Source: Streptomyces sp. NBC_01460 (GTDB lineage Bacteria; Actinomycetota; Actinomycetes; Streptomycetales; Streptomycetaceae). From it: 64,000 nt of DNA. This document shows positions 19,130 to 27,960 of this stretch, in pieces. Within the stretch, counting starts at the first letter, position 1. Each line of letters opens with the position of its first letter. Made by a program: the position numbers and the translations under genes. The DNA lies in the NCBI RefSeq assembly GCF_036227405.1, contig NZ_CP109473.1:2976001-3040000 (forward strand), written 5' to 3'. Under the pieces are notes generated by a model that worked only from the letters and a program-made list of their open reading frames with translations, was not told the origin of the DNA and made no database searches.

Positions 19130-21361
19130 TCATTTTTCCGGGACCTCTCCGGCCGTACCGCCACGGAGCCGGAAATCCAGTCCCGTACAGCGCCTGCCTG
19201 CGGAAACCGTGCGGACCGCCTGCCCGATCGCCTTGCGTGAGCCGACCAGCACGACGAGCTTCTTGGCCCTGGTCACGGCGGTGTAGAGCAGGTTTCGCTG
19301 CAGCATCATCCAGGCACTGGTGGTGACGGGGATGACGACGGCCGGGTACTCGCTGCCCTGGGATCGGTGGATGGTCATCGCGTAGGCATGAGCCAGTTCG
19401 TCCAGTTCGTCGAAGTCGTAGACGATCTCCTCGTCCTCGTCGGTCAGGACCGTCAGCTTCTGCTCGTCCGGGTCGAGAGCGGTGACGACACCGACCGTAC
19501 CGTTGAATACCCCGTTCTCCCCCTTGTCATAGTTGTTCCTGATCTGCGTCACCTTGTCACCCACCCGGAAGACACGGCCGCCGAACCGCTTCTCGGGCAG
19601 GCCGGGGCGGCCCGGGGTGATGGCCTGCTGGAGCAGTCCGTTGAGATGGCCGGCGCCCGCCGGGCCGCGGTGCATCGGGGCGAGGACCTGCACGTCACGG
19701 CGGGGGTTCAGGCCGAACTTGGCGGGGATGCGCCGGGCCGCGACGTCCACGGCGAGCACCCCGGCGTCCTCCGTCTCGTCCTCCACGAAGAGGAAGAAGT
19801 CGTCCAGCCCCTGGGTCAGCGGTGGCACCCCGGAGTTGATCCGGTGGGCGTTGGTGACGACGCCGGACTTCTGCGCCTGCCGGAAGACGGTGGTCAGACG
19901 CACCGCGGGAACCGGGCCGCCCTCGGCGAGCAGATCCCGCAGCACCTCCCCCGCGCCGACCGAGGGCAGCTGGTCCACATCGCCGACGAGGAGGAGATGG
20001 GCACCGGGTGCCACCGCCTTGATCAGCTTGTTGGCGAGCAGCAGATCGAGCATCGAGGCCTCGTCGACGACGACCAGATCGGCGTCCAGCGGCCGGTCGC
20101 GGTCGTACGCGGCGTCCCCGCCGGGCTTCAGCTCCAGCAGCCGGTGCACCGTGGACGCCTCGGCGCCGGTCAGCTCCGAGAGCCGCTTCGCCGCCCGCCC
20201 GGTGGGGGCGGCCAGCACGACCTTCGCGTTCCGGGCGCGGGCCAGCTCGATCACGGAGCGCACGGTGAACGACTTCCCGCAGCCGGGGCCCCCGGTGAGG
20301 ACGGCGACCTTCCTGCTGAGCGCGAGCCGGACGGCCGCCTCCTGCTCGGGGGCGAGCGTCGCCCCCGTACGCCGCGCGAGCCACGCCAGCGCCTTGTCCC
20401 AGTCGACGTCCTGGAAGGCCGGCATCCGGTCCTCCGGTGTACGCAGCAGGCGCTGCACCTGCAAGGCCAGGGAGATCTCGGCACGGTGGAAGGGGACCAG
20501 GTACACGGCGGTGACCGGCTGCCCGTCCTCGGGCCCCGGCACCTCCTCCCGTACGACGCCCTCCGGGTCCTCGGCGAGCTCGGCCAGGCAGTCGATGACG
20601 AGCCCGGTGTCGACCTGGAGCAGCTTCACCCCGTCGGCGATCAGGCGTTCCTCGGGGAGGAAGCAGTGCCCCTGGTCCGTGGACTGCGACAGGGCGTACT
20701 GGAGCCCGGCCTTGACCCGCTCGGGGCTGTCGTGCGGGATGCCGACGGCCTGGGCGATGCGGTCGGCGGTAAGGAAACCGATGCCCCAGACGTCGGCGGC
20801 CAGCCGGTAGGGCTGGTTCTTCACCACGGAGATCGACGCGTCCTCGTACTTCTTGTAGATGCGGACGGCGATGGAGGTGGAGACACCGACGGTCTGGAGG
20901 AAGACCATGACCTCCTTGATCGCCTTCTGCTCCTCCCAGGCCGCGGCGATCATCTTCGTCCGCTTCGGGCCGAGCCCGGGAACCTCGACGAGACGCTTCG
21001 GGTGCTGCTCGATGATGTCGAGGGTGTCGACACCGAAGTGGGTGGTGATCCGGTCGGCCATGACCGGCCCGATGCCCTTGATCAGGCCGGAGCCGAGGTA
21101 GCGCCGGATGCCCTGGATGGTGGCCGGGAGGATCGTCGTGTAGTTCTCGACGGTGAACTGGCGGCCGAACTGCGGATGGGACCCCCAACGCCCCTCCATG
21201 CGCAGCGACTCGCCGGGCTGGGCACCGAGCAGCGAGCCGACGACGGTGAGCAGATCACCCGCCCCACGCCCGGTGTCGACGCGGGCGACCGTGTACCCGT
21301 TCTCCTCGTTGGCGTAGGTGATCCGCTCCAGGACACCTTCGAGGACGGCGGTGTTGGACAT
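19130..21361 (-). CDS. recD2: ATP-dependent DNA helicase RecD2
   Basis: A 743-aa superfamily 1B helicase of the RecD2 (RecD-like without RecBC) group. N-terminal OB-like region, then helix-hairpin-helix repeats (YLGSGLIKGIGPVMADRI and LVEVPGLGPKRTKMI). The helicase core has Walker A TGGPGCGKSFTV, APTGRAAKRLSE, Walker B LVVVDEASMLD, and GDVDQLPSVGAG. The C-terminal UvrD-like part has YAMTIHRSQGSEYPAVVIP and LLYTAVTRAKKLVVLVG. It unwinds DNA 5' to 3' and takes part in DNA repair in other bacteria. Length matches the family. It lies 42 bp downstream of a small gene on the same strand. Confidence 0.95.
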   Translation of the reverse strand: MSNTAVLEGVLERITYANEENGYTVARVDTGRGAGDLLTVVGSLLGAQPGESLRMEGRWGSHPQFGRQFTVENYTTILPATIQGIRRYLGSGLIKGIGPVMADRITTHFGVDTLDIIEQHPKRLVEVPGLGPKRTKMIAAAWEEQKAIKEVMVFLQTVGVSTSIAVRIYKKYEDASISVVKNQPYRLAADVWGIGFLTADRIAQAVGIPHDSPERVKAGLQYALSQSTDQGHCFLPEERLIADGVKLLQVDTGLVIDCLAELAEDPEGVVREEVPGPEDGQPVTAVYLVPFHRAEISLALQVQRLLRTPEDRMPAFQDVDWDKALAWLARRTGATLAPEQEAAVRLALSRKVAVLTGGPGCGKSFTVRSVIELARARNAKVVLAAPTGRAAKRLSELTGAEASTVHRLLELKPGGDAAYDRDRPLDADLVVVDEASMLDLLLANKLIKAVAPGAHLLLVGDVDQLPSVGAGEVLRDLLAEGGPVPAVRLTTVFRQAQKSGVVTNAHRINSGVPPLTQGLDDFFLFVEDETEDAGVLAVDVAARRIPAKFGLNPRRDVQVLAPMHRGPAGAGHLNGLLQQAITPGRPGLPEKRFGGRVFRVGDKVTQIRNNYDKGENGVFNGTVGVVTALDPDEQKLTVLTDEDEEIVYDFDELDELAHAYAMTIHRSQGSEYPAVVIPVTTSAWMMLQRNLLYTAVTRAKKLVVLVGSRKAIGQAVRTVSAGRRCTGLDFRLRGGTAGEVPEK

Positions 21362-21403
21362 GGTGCCGACCGTACCGGCCAGGTCGGACAGCGTGGGCCG
21401 CAG

Positions 21404-21742
21404 TCATGGTTCCCGCCTTCCGGTCCCGTCGCCGTCCAGTTCGGGCCTGTTCGCGTCCGACCGCGCGCCTCGGTGCTCAGCGACCTGGACGACCTCCCGC
21501 AGTGACTCGCTGAGCCGACTCGCAAGGAAGTGCAGCTCCACTCCGGTGGCGTTCCGATCTGCCAGCAGGTCGGCGGCGTGGTCGAGCAGATCAGCGGCCA
21601 TGCCCAGCCGAATGCCTTCGATACTCGCGGCCATCCGCGACACGGGGCCGGTGCCGTCGCCCAGGACATAGCTGGGCTTCTCCTCCGGTCCCACCCCGGG
21701 CAGCAACCTGAACGTGTGGCCTTCGTACGCCTTCCCGTTCAC
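21404..21742 (-). CDS. Hypothetical protein, 112 aa
   Basis: Not recognised. The protein begins VNGKAYEGHTFRLLPGVGPEEKPSYVLGDG and continues as a mostly helical Leu/Ala-rich stretch (GMAADLLDHAADLLADRNATG, then LASRLSESLREVVQVAEHRG). It has no signal or membrane segment. The GTG at 21742 overlaps the stop of the 35-codon frame upstream (GTGA), which supports this start; GTG at 21808 is an alternative. Its place, divergent from a DUF5753 regulator, is one where Streptomyces often carries small proteins with unknown function, so a partner role is possible. Confidence 0.6.
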   Translation of the reverse strand: MNGKAYEGHTFRLLPGVGPEEKPSYVLGDGTGPVSRMAASIEGIRLGMAADLLDHAADLLADRNATGVELHFLASRLSESLREVVQVAEHRGARSDANRPELDGDGTGRREP

Positions 21743-21846
21743 GCGGCAGCCCTTGCTCCATGAGCGGACAGGGACAGGAGGACGGCGGGTGACGGGCACA
21801 GGGGCCACCCCAGCGGCTCCGCGAAGCGGCGGACCAGTTCCTTCAT
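21739..21846 (-). CDS. Possible 35-aa small ORF coupled to the downstream gene
   Basis: ATG at 21846 opens a frame that begins MKELVRRFAEPLGWPL and ends at a TGA overlapping the next gene's GTG (21739-21742). AGAGGGAGAG lies 9-18 nt upstream. The N-terminal basic amphipathic stretch looks like real protein. The abrupt Ala-rich end could also mean that this is the front of a longer gene whose remainder lies in the neighbouring frame, that is, a frameshift. Either reading is possible; comparison with relatives would decide. Confidence 0.45.
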   Translation of the reverse strand: MKELVRRFAEPLGWPLCPSPAVLLSLSAHGARAAA

Positions 21847-21986
21847 GACGGTGTGCTCTCCCTCTGACGACTCACCCACGAACGGATGCGTTCCGTAGCG
21901 AACTCATCACAGGGTGGGGCTGCGCATGGCTACGCTCCAGGGGTACGGGCTTGACAGCCCGCCTGTCAGGAAAGGGACTGAGGCCG

Positions 21987-22811
21987 GTGGCCGAGGCGCG
22001 GAAGACACGCACCCAGAGGGAGAAGTACGGCGAAGAGCTCAGACTCCGGCGCGTGGCGGCGGGCTTGACGCAGGAGGCCCTGGGCGAACAGGTCGTGTGC
22101 TCACCCACCCTCATCAGCCATTACGAAGCGGGGCGACGTCTGCCGAAACCGGACGACGCGCAGCGGATCGACGTGGCGCTGAAGTCTGACGGCTTCTTTG
22201 TCAGGTGGCTGGAGGATCTGGAGTCGAAGTACGCCCACTACTTCGCTGCAGTCTCCGAGTTGGAGCGCGAGGCCACGGAGATCCGCCAGTACTCCTCCTC
22301 GCTCATCCCCGGCCTGCTCCAGACGGCCTCGTACGCCCGCGCCGTGTTCCAGGCGTATCGCCCCAACTACCGGGCGGAAGACGTCGACGAACTCGTCGTC
22401 AGCCGCATGGAGCGCGGCCGACTGCTCACCGAGTCGTCGACTCCAGTCGCCTGGACACTGCTCGACGAGGCCGCACTCAGACGCAGTATCGGTGGCCCGA
22501 AAGTCATGGCGGAACAACTGCACAAGGTGGCGGACATGGCGGGATCCGGGCGTCTGAGGCTCCATGTGCTGCCCTTCTCATCGGGAGCGCACGCGCTCCT
22601 GGAGAGCATGGTCTACCTGCTGAACTTCGCGGACGCCGCCCCGGTCGCGTACGTCGAAGGCCTCCACACAGGACACTTGATGGATGATCCGGCGCTGGTT
22701 GAGGCGTGTCACGGGTCCTACACTCTCGCGTTGGGCGACGCGGCCCCCTTGCTTGAGTCAGTGGCCCTCGTCAGGGCTGTTGCGGAGGAGTACGAGCGTG
22801 CACAGCATTGA
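21987..22811 (+). CDS. Helix-turn-helix transcriptional regulator with DUF5753 domain
   Basis: A 274-aa protein of the large Streptomyces family that pairs an N-terminal XRE helix-turn-helix (YGEELRLRRVAAGLTQEALGEQVVCSPTLISHYEAGRRLP, residues about 14-53) with a C-terminal DUF5753 domain. The latter shows SSSLIPGLLQTASYARAVF, then LLDEAALRRSIGG, LHVLPFSSGAH and YVEGLHTGHLMDD. GTG at 21987 is preferred, with AGGAAAGGGA about 9 nt upstream. It overlaps the DUF397 gene by 14 nt. Such pairs include the BldB/WhiJ-related regulatory loci; here the target is unknown. Confidence 0.88.
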   Translation: MAEARKTRTQREKYGEELRLRRVAAGLTQEALGEQVVCSPTLISHYEAGRRLPKPDDAQRIDVALKSDGFFVRWLEDLESKYAHYFAAVSELEREATEIRQYSSSLIPGLLQTASYARAVFQAYRPNYRAEDVDELVVSRMERGRLLTESSTPVAWTLLDEAALRRSIGGPKVMAEQLHKVADMAGSGRLRLHVLPFSSGAHALLESMVYLLNFADAAPVAYVEGLHTGHLMDDPALVEACHGSYTLALGDAAPLLESVALVRAVAEEYERAQH

Positions 22812-23019
22812 CCTCACCTGCACGTGCGGGACGCCCACGGGCTGGCGCAAGTCCAGCTACAGCGGCGGCGCCAATGGCGAGTGCCTAGAGGTCGCCGATG
22901 GCTGCACCCACATCCCCGTGCGCGACAGCAAGGCTCCGCACGGGCCGGTCATCACCTTCTCCGCCCCCCACTGGGCCACATTCGTCGCCGCCGTCGCGGA
23001 CGGTCAGCTCGACATCTGA
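22798..23019 (+). CDS. DUF397 domain-containing protein
   Basis: A 73-aa protein with the DUF397 signature: WRKSSYSGGANGECLEVA near the N-terminus, IPVRDSK in the middle, and VITFSAPHWATFVAAV at the end. DUF397 proteins are small partners, probably antagonists, of DUF5753 regulators in Streptomyces. This fits the 14-bp overlap with the regulator gene before it. The GTG at 22798 is chosen because the frame upstream lies inside that gene. The N-terminal CTCGTPTG adds two cysteines not typical of the family core. Confidence 0.9.
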   Translation: MHSIDLTCTCGTPTGWRKSSYSGGANGECLEVADGCTHIPVRDSKAPHGPVITFSAPHWATFVAAVADGQLDI

Positions 23020-23370
23020 GTGCTCCCGGCGCTCGGGGCCCGAAGCTCGGGTTTCGAGGGCCGGAACGGGCGGCTCACTCTTTCGTGGGTACCGGGACGG
23101 CGCCGGGCCCGACGCTTGAGCTTCGGGATTCGGGTGCCGAAATTCGGGCTTCGAGATTCGAGCGGTGGTGGTTTCCGGGAGGGAAAAGAAGGGGTTGGGG
23201 AAAACCTCCCCGACCTCCCTACCCCGTCACGGCCAGCAAGTATGACTAATCGTGACCGGCTTGCAGCGTGGTGTCACGACTGCTTACGGTGCCCTCAACG
23301 AATCGACCCCGACGCGGTGCTAGCAACACCGGCCGGGGCCTCACCCCAAGATCGACAAGGACCCGATCTC
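23020..23370. other. Intergenic region with repeated TTCGGG-type motifs
   Basis: No gene supported. CTCGGGTTTCGAG, CTTCGGGATTCGGG and ATTCGGGCTTCGAGATTCGAG recur between 23038 and 23161, forming short complementary blocks. A frame with ATG at 23241 is in phase with the next gene, but has no ribosome site, so the next gene might start here. Confidence 0.4.
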
Positions 23371-24378
23371 GTGGCTACCGAGAACCTTAGTCCCGCCCTG
23401 CGCGCGCCCGCAGCTTCGCACCCGTACGCCAGGGCTCACCCCGGCTACGGCAAGCGCACCACACCTGGTCAACGACCACCCCGAGCAGATGACTTCGCGC
23501 TACTGCCGGAGCGGGAGCGGTACGTCGCCGGATATGTGGACCGGCTGCCCGAGGGTGGCGCCATGGACGTCAAGTCGCTGGCCAAGTCTCTGCCGCTGTA
23601 CGGGCAGATGGCCGTGGGCAGTGCGCTGCGAGCCCTCGGTGTGGCCGGTCATCTGCGCCGCGTGCGCTGCCAGATCGTCGGCGAGGGCGGCCAGGCCCGC
23701 TGGGTGACCCGCACCTTCTGGTCCCGTACCGCCCACGACAGCGAGTGGTGGGACACCTTCACCAGGACCGGCACCGGCGGCGATCCGGCCGCCTCAGCAG
23801 CCGGGCCGGAGGGAACCGATCCGGTGGAGCCCGCGCATCCCTCCCCCGCCTCACCCCCGCCTCTCGTACCCGAGCAGCGGACAGCCCCCGCGAAGAGCCT
23901 GGCCGGCCACTCCCCCGTCTACCTCGCCCTCGCCCGACTCGGCCGTACGGAGCCCCGGCTGGCCCTGTCCGCAGCCGACTGCACGGTGCTCGAAGGGCTG
24001 GCCGCCGCATGGCTCGACCGGGGCGTGAACACGGACTACCTCACCCAGGCCCTCACCGCGGGGATCCCCGCCCAGATCGGCTCGCCCGTCGGCTTCGTAC
24101 GTCGTCGGCTCACCGACAAGATCCCGCCCCAGTTGCCTGGCACCGCACCGGAGAGCCACTCCGACCTGCCCGTCCGCCGCGTCATGATGGAGTGCACCGA
24201 ATGCGGTGCGCCCGGACCGCCCGAAGCCCTGCCGGACGGCCTCTGCCGCCCCTGCCGCACGTCCACGCCAGACGCGGACGCGGACACAGCAGCCTCAAAC
24301 GCCACCGCCGAAGTACCCGCAGACCGCGACATCAACGCAACGGTCGCCAACCTCCGCAACCTGATGAGAACACCCTGA
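23371..24378 (+). CDS. Helix-turn-helix protein with C-terminal CxxC zinc ribbon
   Basis: A 335-aa protein. The middle contains a MarR-like winged helix (YVDRLPEGGAMDVKSLAKSLPL, then MAVGSALRALGVAGHLRRVRCQ). It is followed by a Pro/Ser linker and a second helical module (LAAAWLDRGVNTDYLTQALTAGIPAQIGSPVGFVRRRL) that resembles a segment seen in Streptomyces HTH proteins. The C-terminus has CTECGAPGPPEALPDGLCRPC, two CxxC pairs 14 residues apart, a likely zinc ribbon. The family has no function I know. GTG at 23371 has AAGGA about 9 nt upstream; an in-frame ATG at 23241 would add 43 residues. Confidence 0.65.
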   Translation: MATENLSPALRAPAASHPYARAHPGYGKRTTPGQRPPRADDFALLPERERYVAGYVDRLPEGGAMDVKSLAKSLPLYGQMAVGSALRALGVAGHLRRVRCQIVGEGGQARWVTRTFWSRTAHDSEWWDTFTRTGTGGDPAASAAGPEGTDPVEPAHPSPASPPPLVPEQRTAPAKSLAGHSPVYLALARLGRTEPRLALSAADCTVLEGLAAAWLDRGVNTDYLTQALTAGIPAQIGSPVGFVRRRLTDKIPPQLPGTAPESHSDLPVRRVMMECTECGAPGPPEALPDGLCRPCRTSTPDADADTAASNATAEVPADRDINATVANLRNLMRTP

Positions 24379-24422
24379 AGGGCGTCTGCGCCTGCCTCAG
24401 CGGCGAGCCAGGCTTTCCGGCC

Positions 24423-24454
24423 GGTGGCGGCGGGAACGCACACCCGCCGCCACC
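24423..24454. terminator. Bidirectional hairpin between convergent genes
   Basis: GGTGGCGGCGGG and CCCGCCGCCACC pair perfectly over 12 bp with an 8-nt loop. The hairpin lies between two converging stops (24378 and 24486), where it can end both transcripts. There is no T tract, as usual in Streptomyces. Confidence 0.75.
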
Positions 24455-24485
24455 GCTACCAGGTTCATGACGAGGTATCGCCCGA

Positions 24486-25508
24486 CTACGGACGCTTCCC
24501 CTTCGTGTCCACCACGGCACGCTGGAGGATCGCTGTGGTCCCCAGCACCTGTCCTGCCTCGATCGTGTCGGTCGCCTTCGTCGCCACGCTGCGCACGCCG
24601 ATGAGCTCCAGGGTCTCCCTGTCGAAGATCAGTTCGTCGCGGACCCCCGGGTTGTACGCGTCGTAGCGGGCCACCGCGACGCCGTGGCGCCCGTCGGCGT
24701 CGACGGCGTCGGGCACCACGACCACACCCGGGATCTTCGCGGCGGCGCGGAACAGTGCGGCGCTGACGTTCGGCGGCATCATCGACTCGTGGAGGAGGTC
24801 GCCGATGAGCACGTACGCGTCCTGGTCGAGATCGCGGTCCTCGTCCTCCTTGCTCCCCTGGGAGCGGAGCCACTTCAGCATCGCGTCAGCGTCCGTGGGC
24901 AGTGTCTGGAGGTGCCGGTAGTGGGTGCTCGACTCGTAGCCGGGCTCACCGGGCGCCGGGGCGGGTTCCAGCTCCCTCCCGTCACTGAACTCGTCGCCCG
25001 GCTCGCGGATCAGTCCCGCACGGGTGCCGTCCACGGACATCCAGACCTCGCGCTCGTGGAGGAGCTCGAGCTCGGCACCGATGTCGTCCGACGTCGTCGC
25101 GTAGGCCACCAGGCTCCGGATGTACACGAACTGGTCGTCCCGGATGTCACCCGCCGGTGACCGCGCCGCGACCGTCGCGATGCGGTCGAGCAGCGCCGCC
25201 GCACCGCCCTTGGTGTCGCCGTTGACCATGGGAGCGAAGGCATACGTGGCCTTGCCGTCCTTGCCCACCGGTGTGCCGGAGCCGCCGCTGTCCGCTCCGG
25301 TCACCGTCACCGCCGTGATGACGGCAAGGACAAGGGCGGCCGCGACCGCCGGTCCCGCGACGACCGGCCGCGACCACCTCCTGCGACGGTTCGCCGGCTC
25401 GTCCTCGGCCCGGGCCTGCCTGATCTCGCGCATCATGTGCTCCTTGAGCTGGCTGTGACGGCCCGGGGGAAGGTCCCTCTCGGGGAGCGACGAGGTGTCG
25501 TACGTCAT
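24486..25508 (-). CDS. CU044_5270 family membrane-anchored protein
   Basis: A 340-aa protein with a cytoplasmic N-terminus of about 45 residues, one transmembrane segment (VVAGPAVAAALVLAVITAVTV) and a C-terminal extracellular domain. The N-terminus carries LPPGRHSQLKEHMMREI, a helix of the kind that in this family contacts the partner sigma factor. The outer part has LLDRIATVAA, EVWMSVDGTRAGLIREPG and a final LELIGVRSVAT strand, the pattern of CU044_5270 proteins. It overlaps the ECF sigma gene by ATGA and is thus its likely regulator or sensor, an anti-sigma-like role. That role is inference from the pairing. Confidence 0.82.
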   Translation of the reverse strand: MTYDTSSLPERDLPPGRHSQLKEHMMREIRQARAEDEPANRRRRWSRPVVAGPAVAAALVLAVITAVTVTGADSGGSGTPVGKDGKATYAFAPMVNGDTKGGAAALLDRIATVAARSPAGDIRDDQFVYIRSLVAYATTSDDIGAELELLHEREVWMSVDGTRAGLIREPGDEFSDGRELEPAPAPGEPGYESSTHYRHLQTLPTDADAMLKWLRSQGSKEDEDRDLDQDAYVLIGDLLHESMMPPNVSAALFRAAAKIPGVVVVPDAVDADGRHGVAVARYDAYNPGVRDELIFDRETLELIGVRSVATKATDTIEAGQVLGTTAILQRAVVDTKGKRP

Positions 25509-26128
25509 CGGAATCCCTCCTGCATGGGCAGGGCCGCGTCGGTGCGGCCCTCTTTCATCTGTCCGGCGGCGTGCGGTGGTTCCCCGCGTTCTGCGGCCGC
25601 CGCGAGCTTCCGCCGGGCCCTGGACAGGCGCGAGCGGACCGTCCCGGTGGGAATGCCGAGCGCCTCGCCGGCTGCCGCGTAATCGAGGCCCTCCCACACG
25701 CAGAGCGCCAGTACCTCGCGCTCGTTACGCCGCAACGTGTCCAGGGCCAGCCGTACGGCGGTCAGCAACTCCGCGTCGGCGATGCGGCCGACGACCTCGT
25801 CCGCGAAGTCCCCGACCGCGCCGCCATGGGGGCCCGGGGGCAGACGTGACATCGCGGCGGCGTGCCGGGCCGCGGCCCGCCTGGTGTTGCGCACCATGTT
25901 CGTCGCGACCCCCAGCAACCAGGGGCGCAGCGATCCGCCCTCGGCGTCCACCCGTCCCCGCAGCCTCCAGGCCTCGAGGAACGTCAACGAGACCACGTCC
26001 TCGGCCATGGACCAGTTGCCCGTGAGCCGGAACGCGTGGTTGTAGACGGAACGCGCGTATCTGTCGAACAGGTCGGCGAAGGCATCCTCGTCGCCGTCCC
26101 GGATGCGGACCCTCAGTGGTCTCTCCAT
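25505..26128 (-). CDS. ECF-type RNA polymerase sigma factor
   Basis: A 207-aa sigma-70 family protein with only regions 2 and 4. Region 2 is FADLFDRYARSVYNHAFRLTGNWSMAEDVVSLTFLEAW, and 2.4 continues with LRPWLLGVATNMVRNTRRAAAR. Region 4 is LRRNEREVLALCVWEGLDYAAAGEALGIPTGTVRSRLSRARRKL. The C-terminal tail after region 4 is about 30 residues and ends at the overlap with the membrane-protein gene. ATG at 26128 has AAGGGGAC directly upstream. The overlap (ATGA) with the CU044_5270 gene suggests a sigma/regulator pair, as seen repeatedly in actinobacteria. Confidence 0.92.
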   Translation of the reverse strand: MERPLRVRIRDGDEDAFADLFDRYARSVYNHAFRLTGNWSMAEDVVSLTFLEAWRLRGRVDAEGGSLRPWLLGVATNMVRNTRRAAARHAAAMSRLPPGPHGGAVGDFADEVVGRIADAELLTAVRLALDTLRRNEREVLALCVWEGLDYAAAGEALGIPTGTVRSRLSRARRKLAAAAERGEPPHAAGQMKEGRTDAALPMQEGFR

Positions 26129-26341
26129 GTCCCCTTATCTGTGCGGGGGTTCGGGGCGGTTCCCGTGGCCCAGGTCACTGCGGCGGGCCGCGGACGGCAA
26201 CAGCCTCTGTATGGGCGAAAACTCGCTGCCACCCTTGCCGATTCGAGCGGCCGGAGGCCGGTTCGGCCGGACATCGCTGGCGCGCGGGGCAGGCGCTGTG
26301 CGGGACACCTCGCTGTCAGTGTCGGCGTCTACGTTCGGCAC

Positions 26342-26977
26342 ATGACACACGTGGACACCGCTGCGTTCGATCATGAATGGGCTCGCCTCGAGTCGTGGCT
26401 TTCGGCGCATTCGCCCGCCGATCGGGCGGCTTTGAGAGGGCCCGCGGACCCCGAAGGGATCGCCGCACTGGAATCGCGGCTGGGATTCGCCCTGCACCCG
26501 GAGCTCAGGAGGCTCCTGGAACTGCACGACGGCGCAGCTCATCCTGTTGCCCCGCCGGGTTCGTTTCCTCTGCCCGCCGGGGCGTTCCTGCCGCTGGGGC
26601 ACCGCCTGAGCGGTCTGGACGACATCGCGATGATGCACGAGATCCTCGTGGACGTCGGCGAGGACACCATCGAGGCCGACCTGTGGGACGACGAGGACCT
26701 GGCTGGGCATCTGCACCTGTGCGTGCCGATAGCCCTGCCCAACGACGGGGGCGTCGCCTTCGTCGATCACCGCCCAGGGCCTACCTACGGGCACGTGTAC
26801 GAGATGGGTATCGGCTCGGGCGATCTCGACGGCACACTCTGGGCGACCGGACCGGCCGAGCTCTTCCGGTCCCTGGCCGATTCCTTGGAGACAGGTTCAC
26901 TCTTCCTGTACTACCGGCCGTCGACCTACGCGCACGAGTCGGGGGACCACTGCGTCCAGTGGGACATCGAACACTGA
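26342..26977 (+). CDS. SMI1/KNR4 family protein
   Basis: A 211-aa protein of the SUKH/SMI1-KNR4 superfamily. It has GPADPEGIAALESRLGFALHPELRRLLELHDGA near the N-terminus, the family's characteristic edge strand and helix, and LPLGHRLSGLDDI later. Acidic patches follow (DVGEDTIEADLWDDEDLAG). Members act as immunity proteins against contact toxins or as scaffold proteins. No toxin gene adjoins it, so the role is open. The ATG at 26342 is chosen since the sequence before it is non-coding. Confidence 0.8.
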   Translation: MTHVDTAAFDHEWARLESWLSAHSPADRAALRGPADPEGIAALESRLGFALHPELRRLLELHDGAAHPVAPPGSFPLPAGAFLPLGHRLSGLDDIAMMHEILVDVGEDTIEADLWDDEDLAGHLHLCVPIALPNDGGVAFVDHRPGPTYGHVYEMGIGSGDLDGTLWATGPAELFRSLADSLETGSLFLYYRPSTYAHESGDHCVQWDIEH

Positions 26978-27051
26978 CGGCCGTCCGGCACCCGGCCGCC
27001 CCCGGAAGTCCCCGAGAAACACACCTCGGCCGCCCCCGGAACCGTCCCGCA

Positions 27052-27071
27052 ACGGCCCTGGGACGGGCCGT
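27052..27071 (+). terminator. Hairpin downstream of the SMI1/KNR4 gene
   Basis: ACGGCCC and GGGCCGT pair perfectly over 7 bp with a 6-nt loop, about 75 bp after the stop. A 15-bp direct repeat, CGGCCGCCCCCGGAA, lies just before it in two copies. Confidence 0.5.
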
Positions 27072-27191
27072 GGACGGAGGAACGAGCGGTGTCCCAGGGG
27101 CCCGGCCCGGGTGCTTGTCGGACGCTGCCCAGCGGGGCGGCCAGCGCGCTCCCACACCGGCTCTGATCTGCGGAAATGGACGCTCCAGGAC

Positions 27192-27197
27192 TAGAAT
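27192..27197 (+). promoter_or_regulatory. Candidate -10 element for the methyltransferase gene
   Basis: TAGAAT lies 25 bp before the start codon in a stretch that is otherwise GC-rich; TGCGGA at 27169-27174 is a weak -35 at 17 bp. Confidence 0.45.
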
Positions 27198-27222
27198 TGG
27201 GGCCTCGGGAAGGGGGTTCCGG

Positions 27223-27954
27223 ATGCACCGGAACATACGCTCGGTGGACGACGTGCTGAAGCTCATGGACGGCCTGTTCGCGCCGCAGGCCGACCGGTGG
27301 ACCGACGACGCGAGCGACTGGTGGGACGGGTTCTACGAGGACCGGTCGAAGCCTGTGCCGTTTTTCGTGGGAAAGCCCGACGAGAGCCTCGTGTCCTCCC
27401 TCGACCGGGGCGTCATCGCCCCCGGCCGCGCCCTCGATCTCGGCTGCGGGCCGGGGCGCAACGCCCTGTACCTCGCGTCCCGGGGCTTCGAGGTGGACGC
27501 CGTCGACCTGTCGCCCGGGGCCATCGCCTGGGCCGAGGAGCGGGCGGCCGAGGCGGGGGCGGACATCCGCTTCCACTGTGGTGACGCCTTCGCGGAGGGT
27601 GCGCCCGCCGGGCCCTACGACCTGGTCTACGACTCGGGCTGCTTCCACCACCTGCCGCCTCACCGCCGCGTCAGCTACCTCCAGTTGGTGGAGCGCACCC
27701 TCGTCCCCGGCGGTCACCTCGCCCTCAACTGCTTCGCCGCCGGGTCGATGGGTTCCGAGCTGCCCGATGCCGAGCTGTACGGCGGTACGGGGCTTCAGGG
27801 CGGCCTCGCCTACACTCCCGAATCACTGCGCTGGATCTTCTCCGGGATGGACGAGATCGAGCTGCGGCGCATGCGGGACGAGCCGGCCGAATCCCCGCAC
27901 TTCGGGGAGGACTTCCTCTGGACCGCGCTGTTCAGGAAGCCGAGCCCCCGGTGA
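27223..27954 (+). CDS. Class I SAM-dependent methyltransferase
   Basis: A 243-aa Rossmann-fold methyltransferase. Motif I is GRALDLGCGPGRNALYLASRGF, with VDAVDLSPGAIAWAEERA as motif II. DIRFHCGDAF is next, and the strand YDLVYDSGCFHHLPPHRR carries the post-motif. The form with DSGCFHHL resembles thiopurine- and tellurite-resistance-like methyltransferases. The acceptor is unknown. Start ATG has GGGAAGGGGG about 8 nt upstream and the -10-like TAGAAT before it. It converges with the ChW membrane protein gene across a hairpin. Confidence 0.88.
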   Translation: MHRNIRSVDDVLKLMDGLFAPQADRWTDDASDWWDGFYEDRSKPVPFFVGKPDESLVSSLDRGVIAPGRALDLGCGPGRNALYLASRGFEVDAVDLSPGAIAWAEERAAEAGADIRFHCGDAFAEGAPAGPYDLVYDSGCFHHLPPHRRVSYLQLVERTLVPGGHLALNCFAAGSMGSELPDAELYGGTGLQGGLAYTPESLRWIFSGMDEIELRRMRDEPAESPHFGEDFLWTALFRKPSPR

Positions 27955-27960
27955 CGAGGC

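Noticed and set aside
21951..21956. TTGACA as -35 of the DUF5753 regulator gene
   Set aside because: No acceptable -10 follows at 16-19 bp before the likely GTG start; TACGCT at 21931 is as good a candidate, so no promoter is called.
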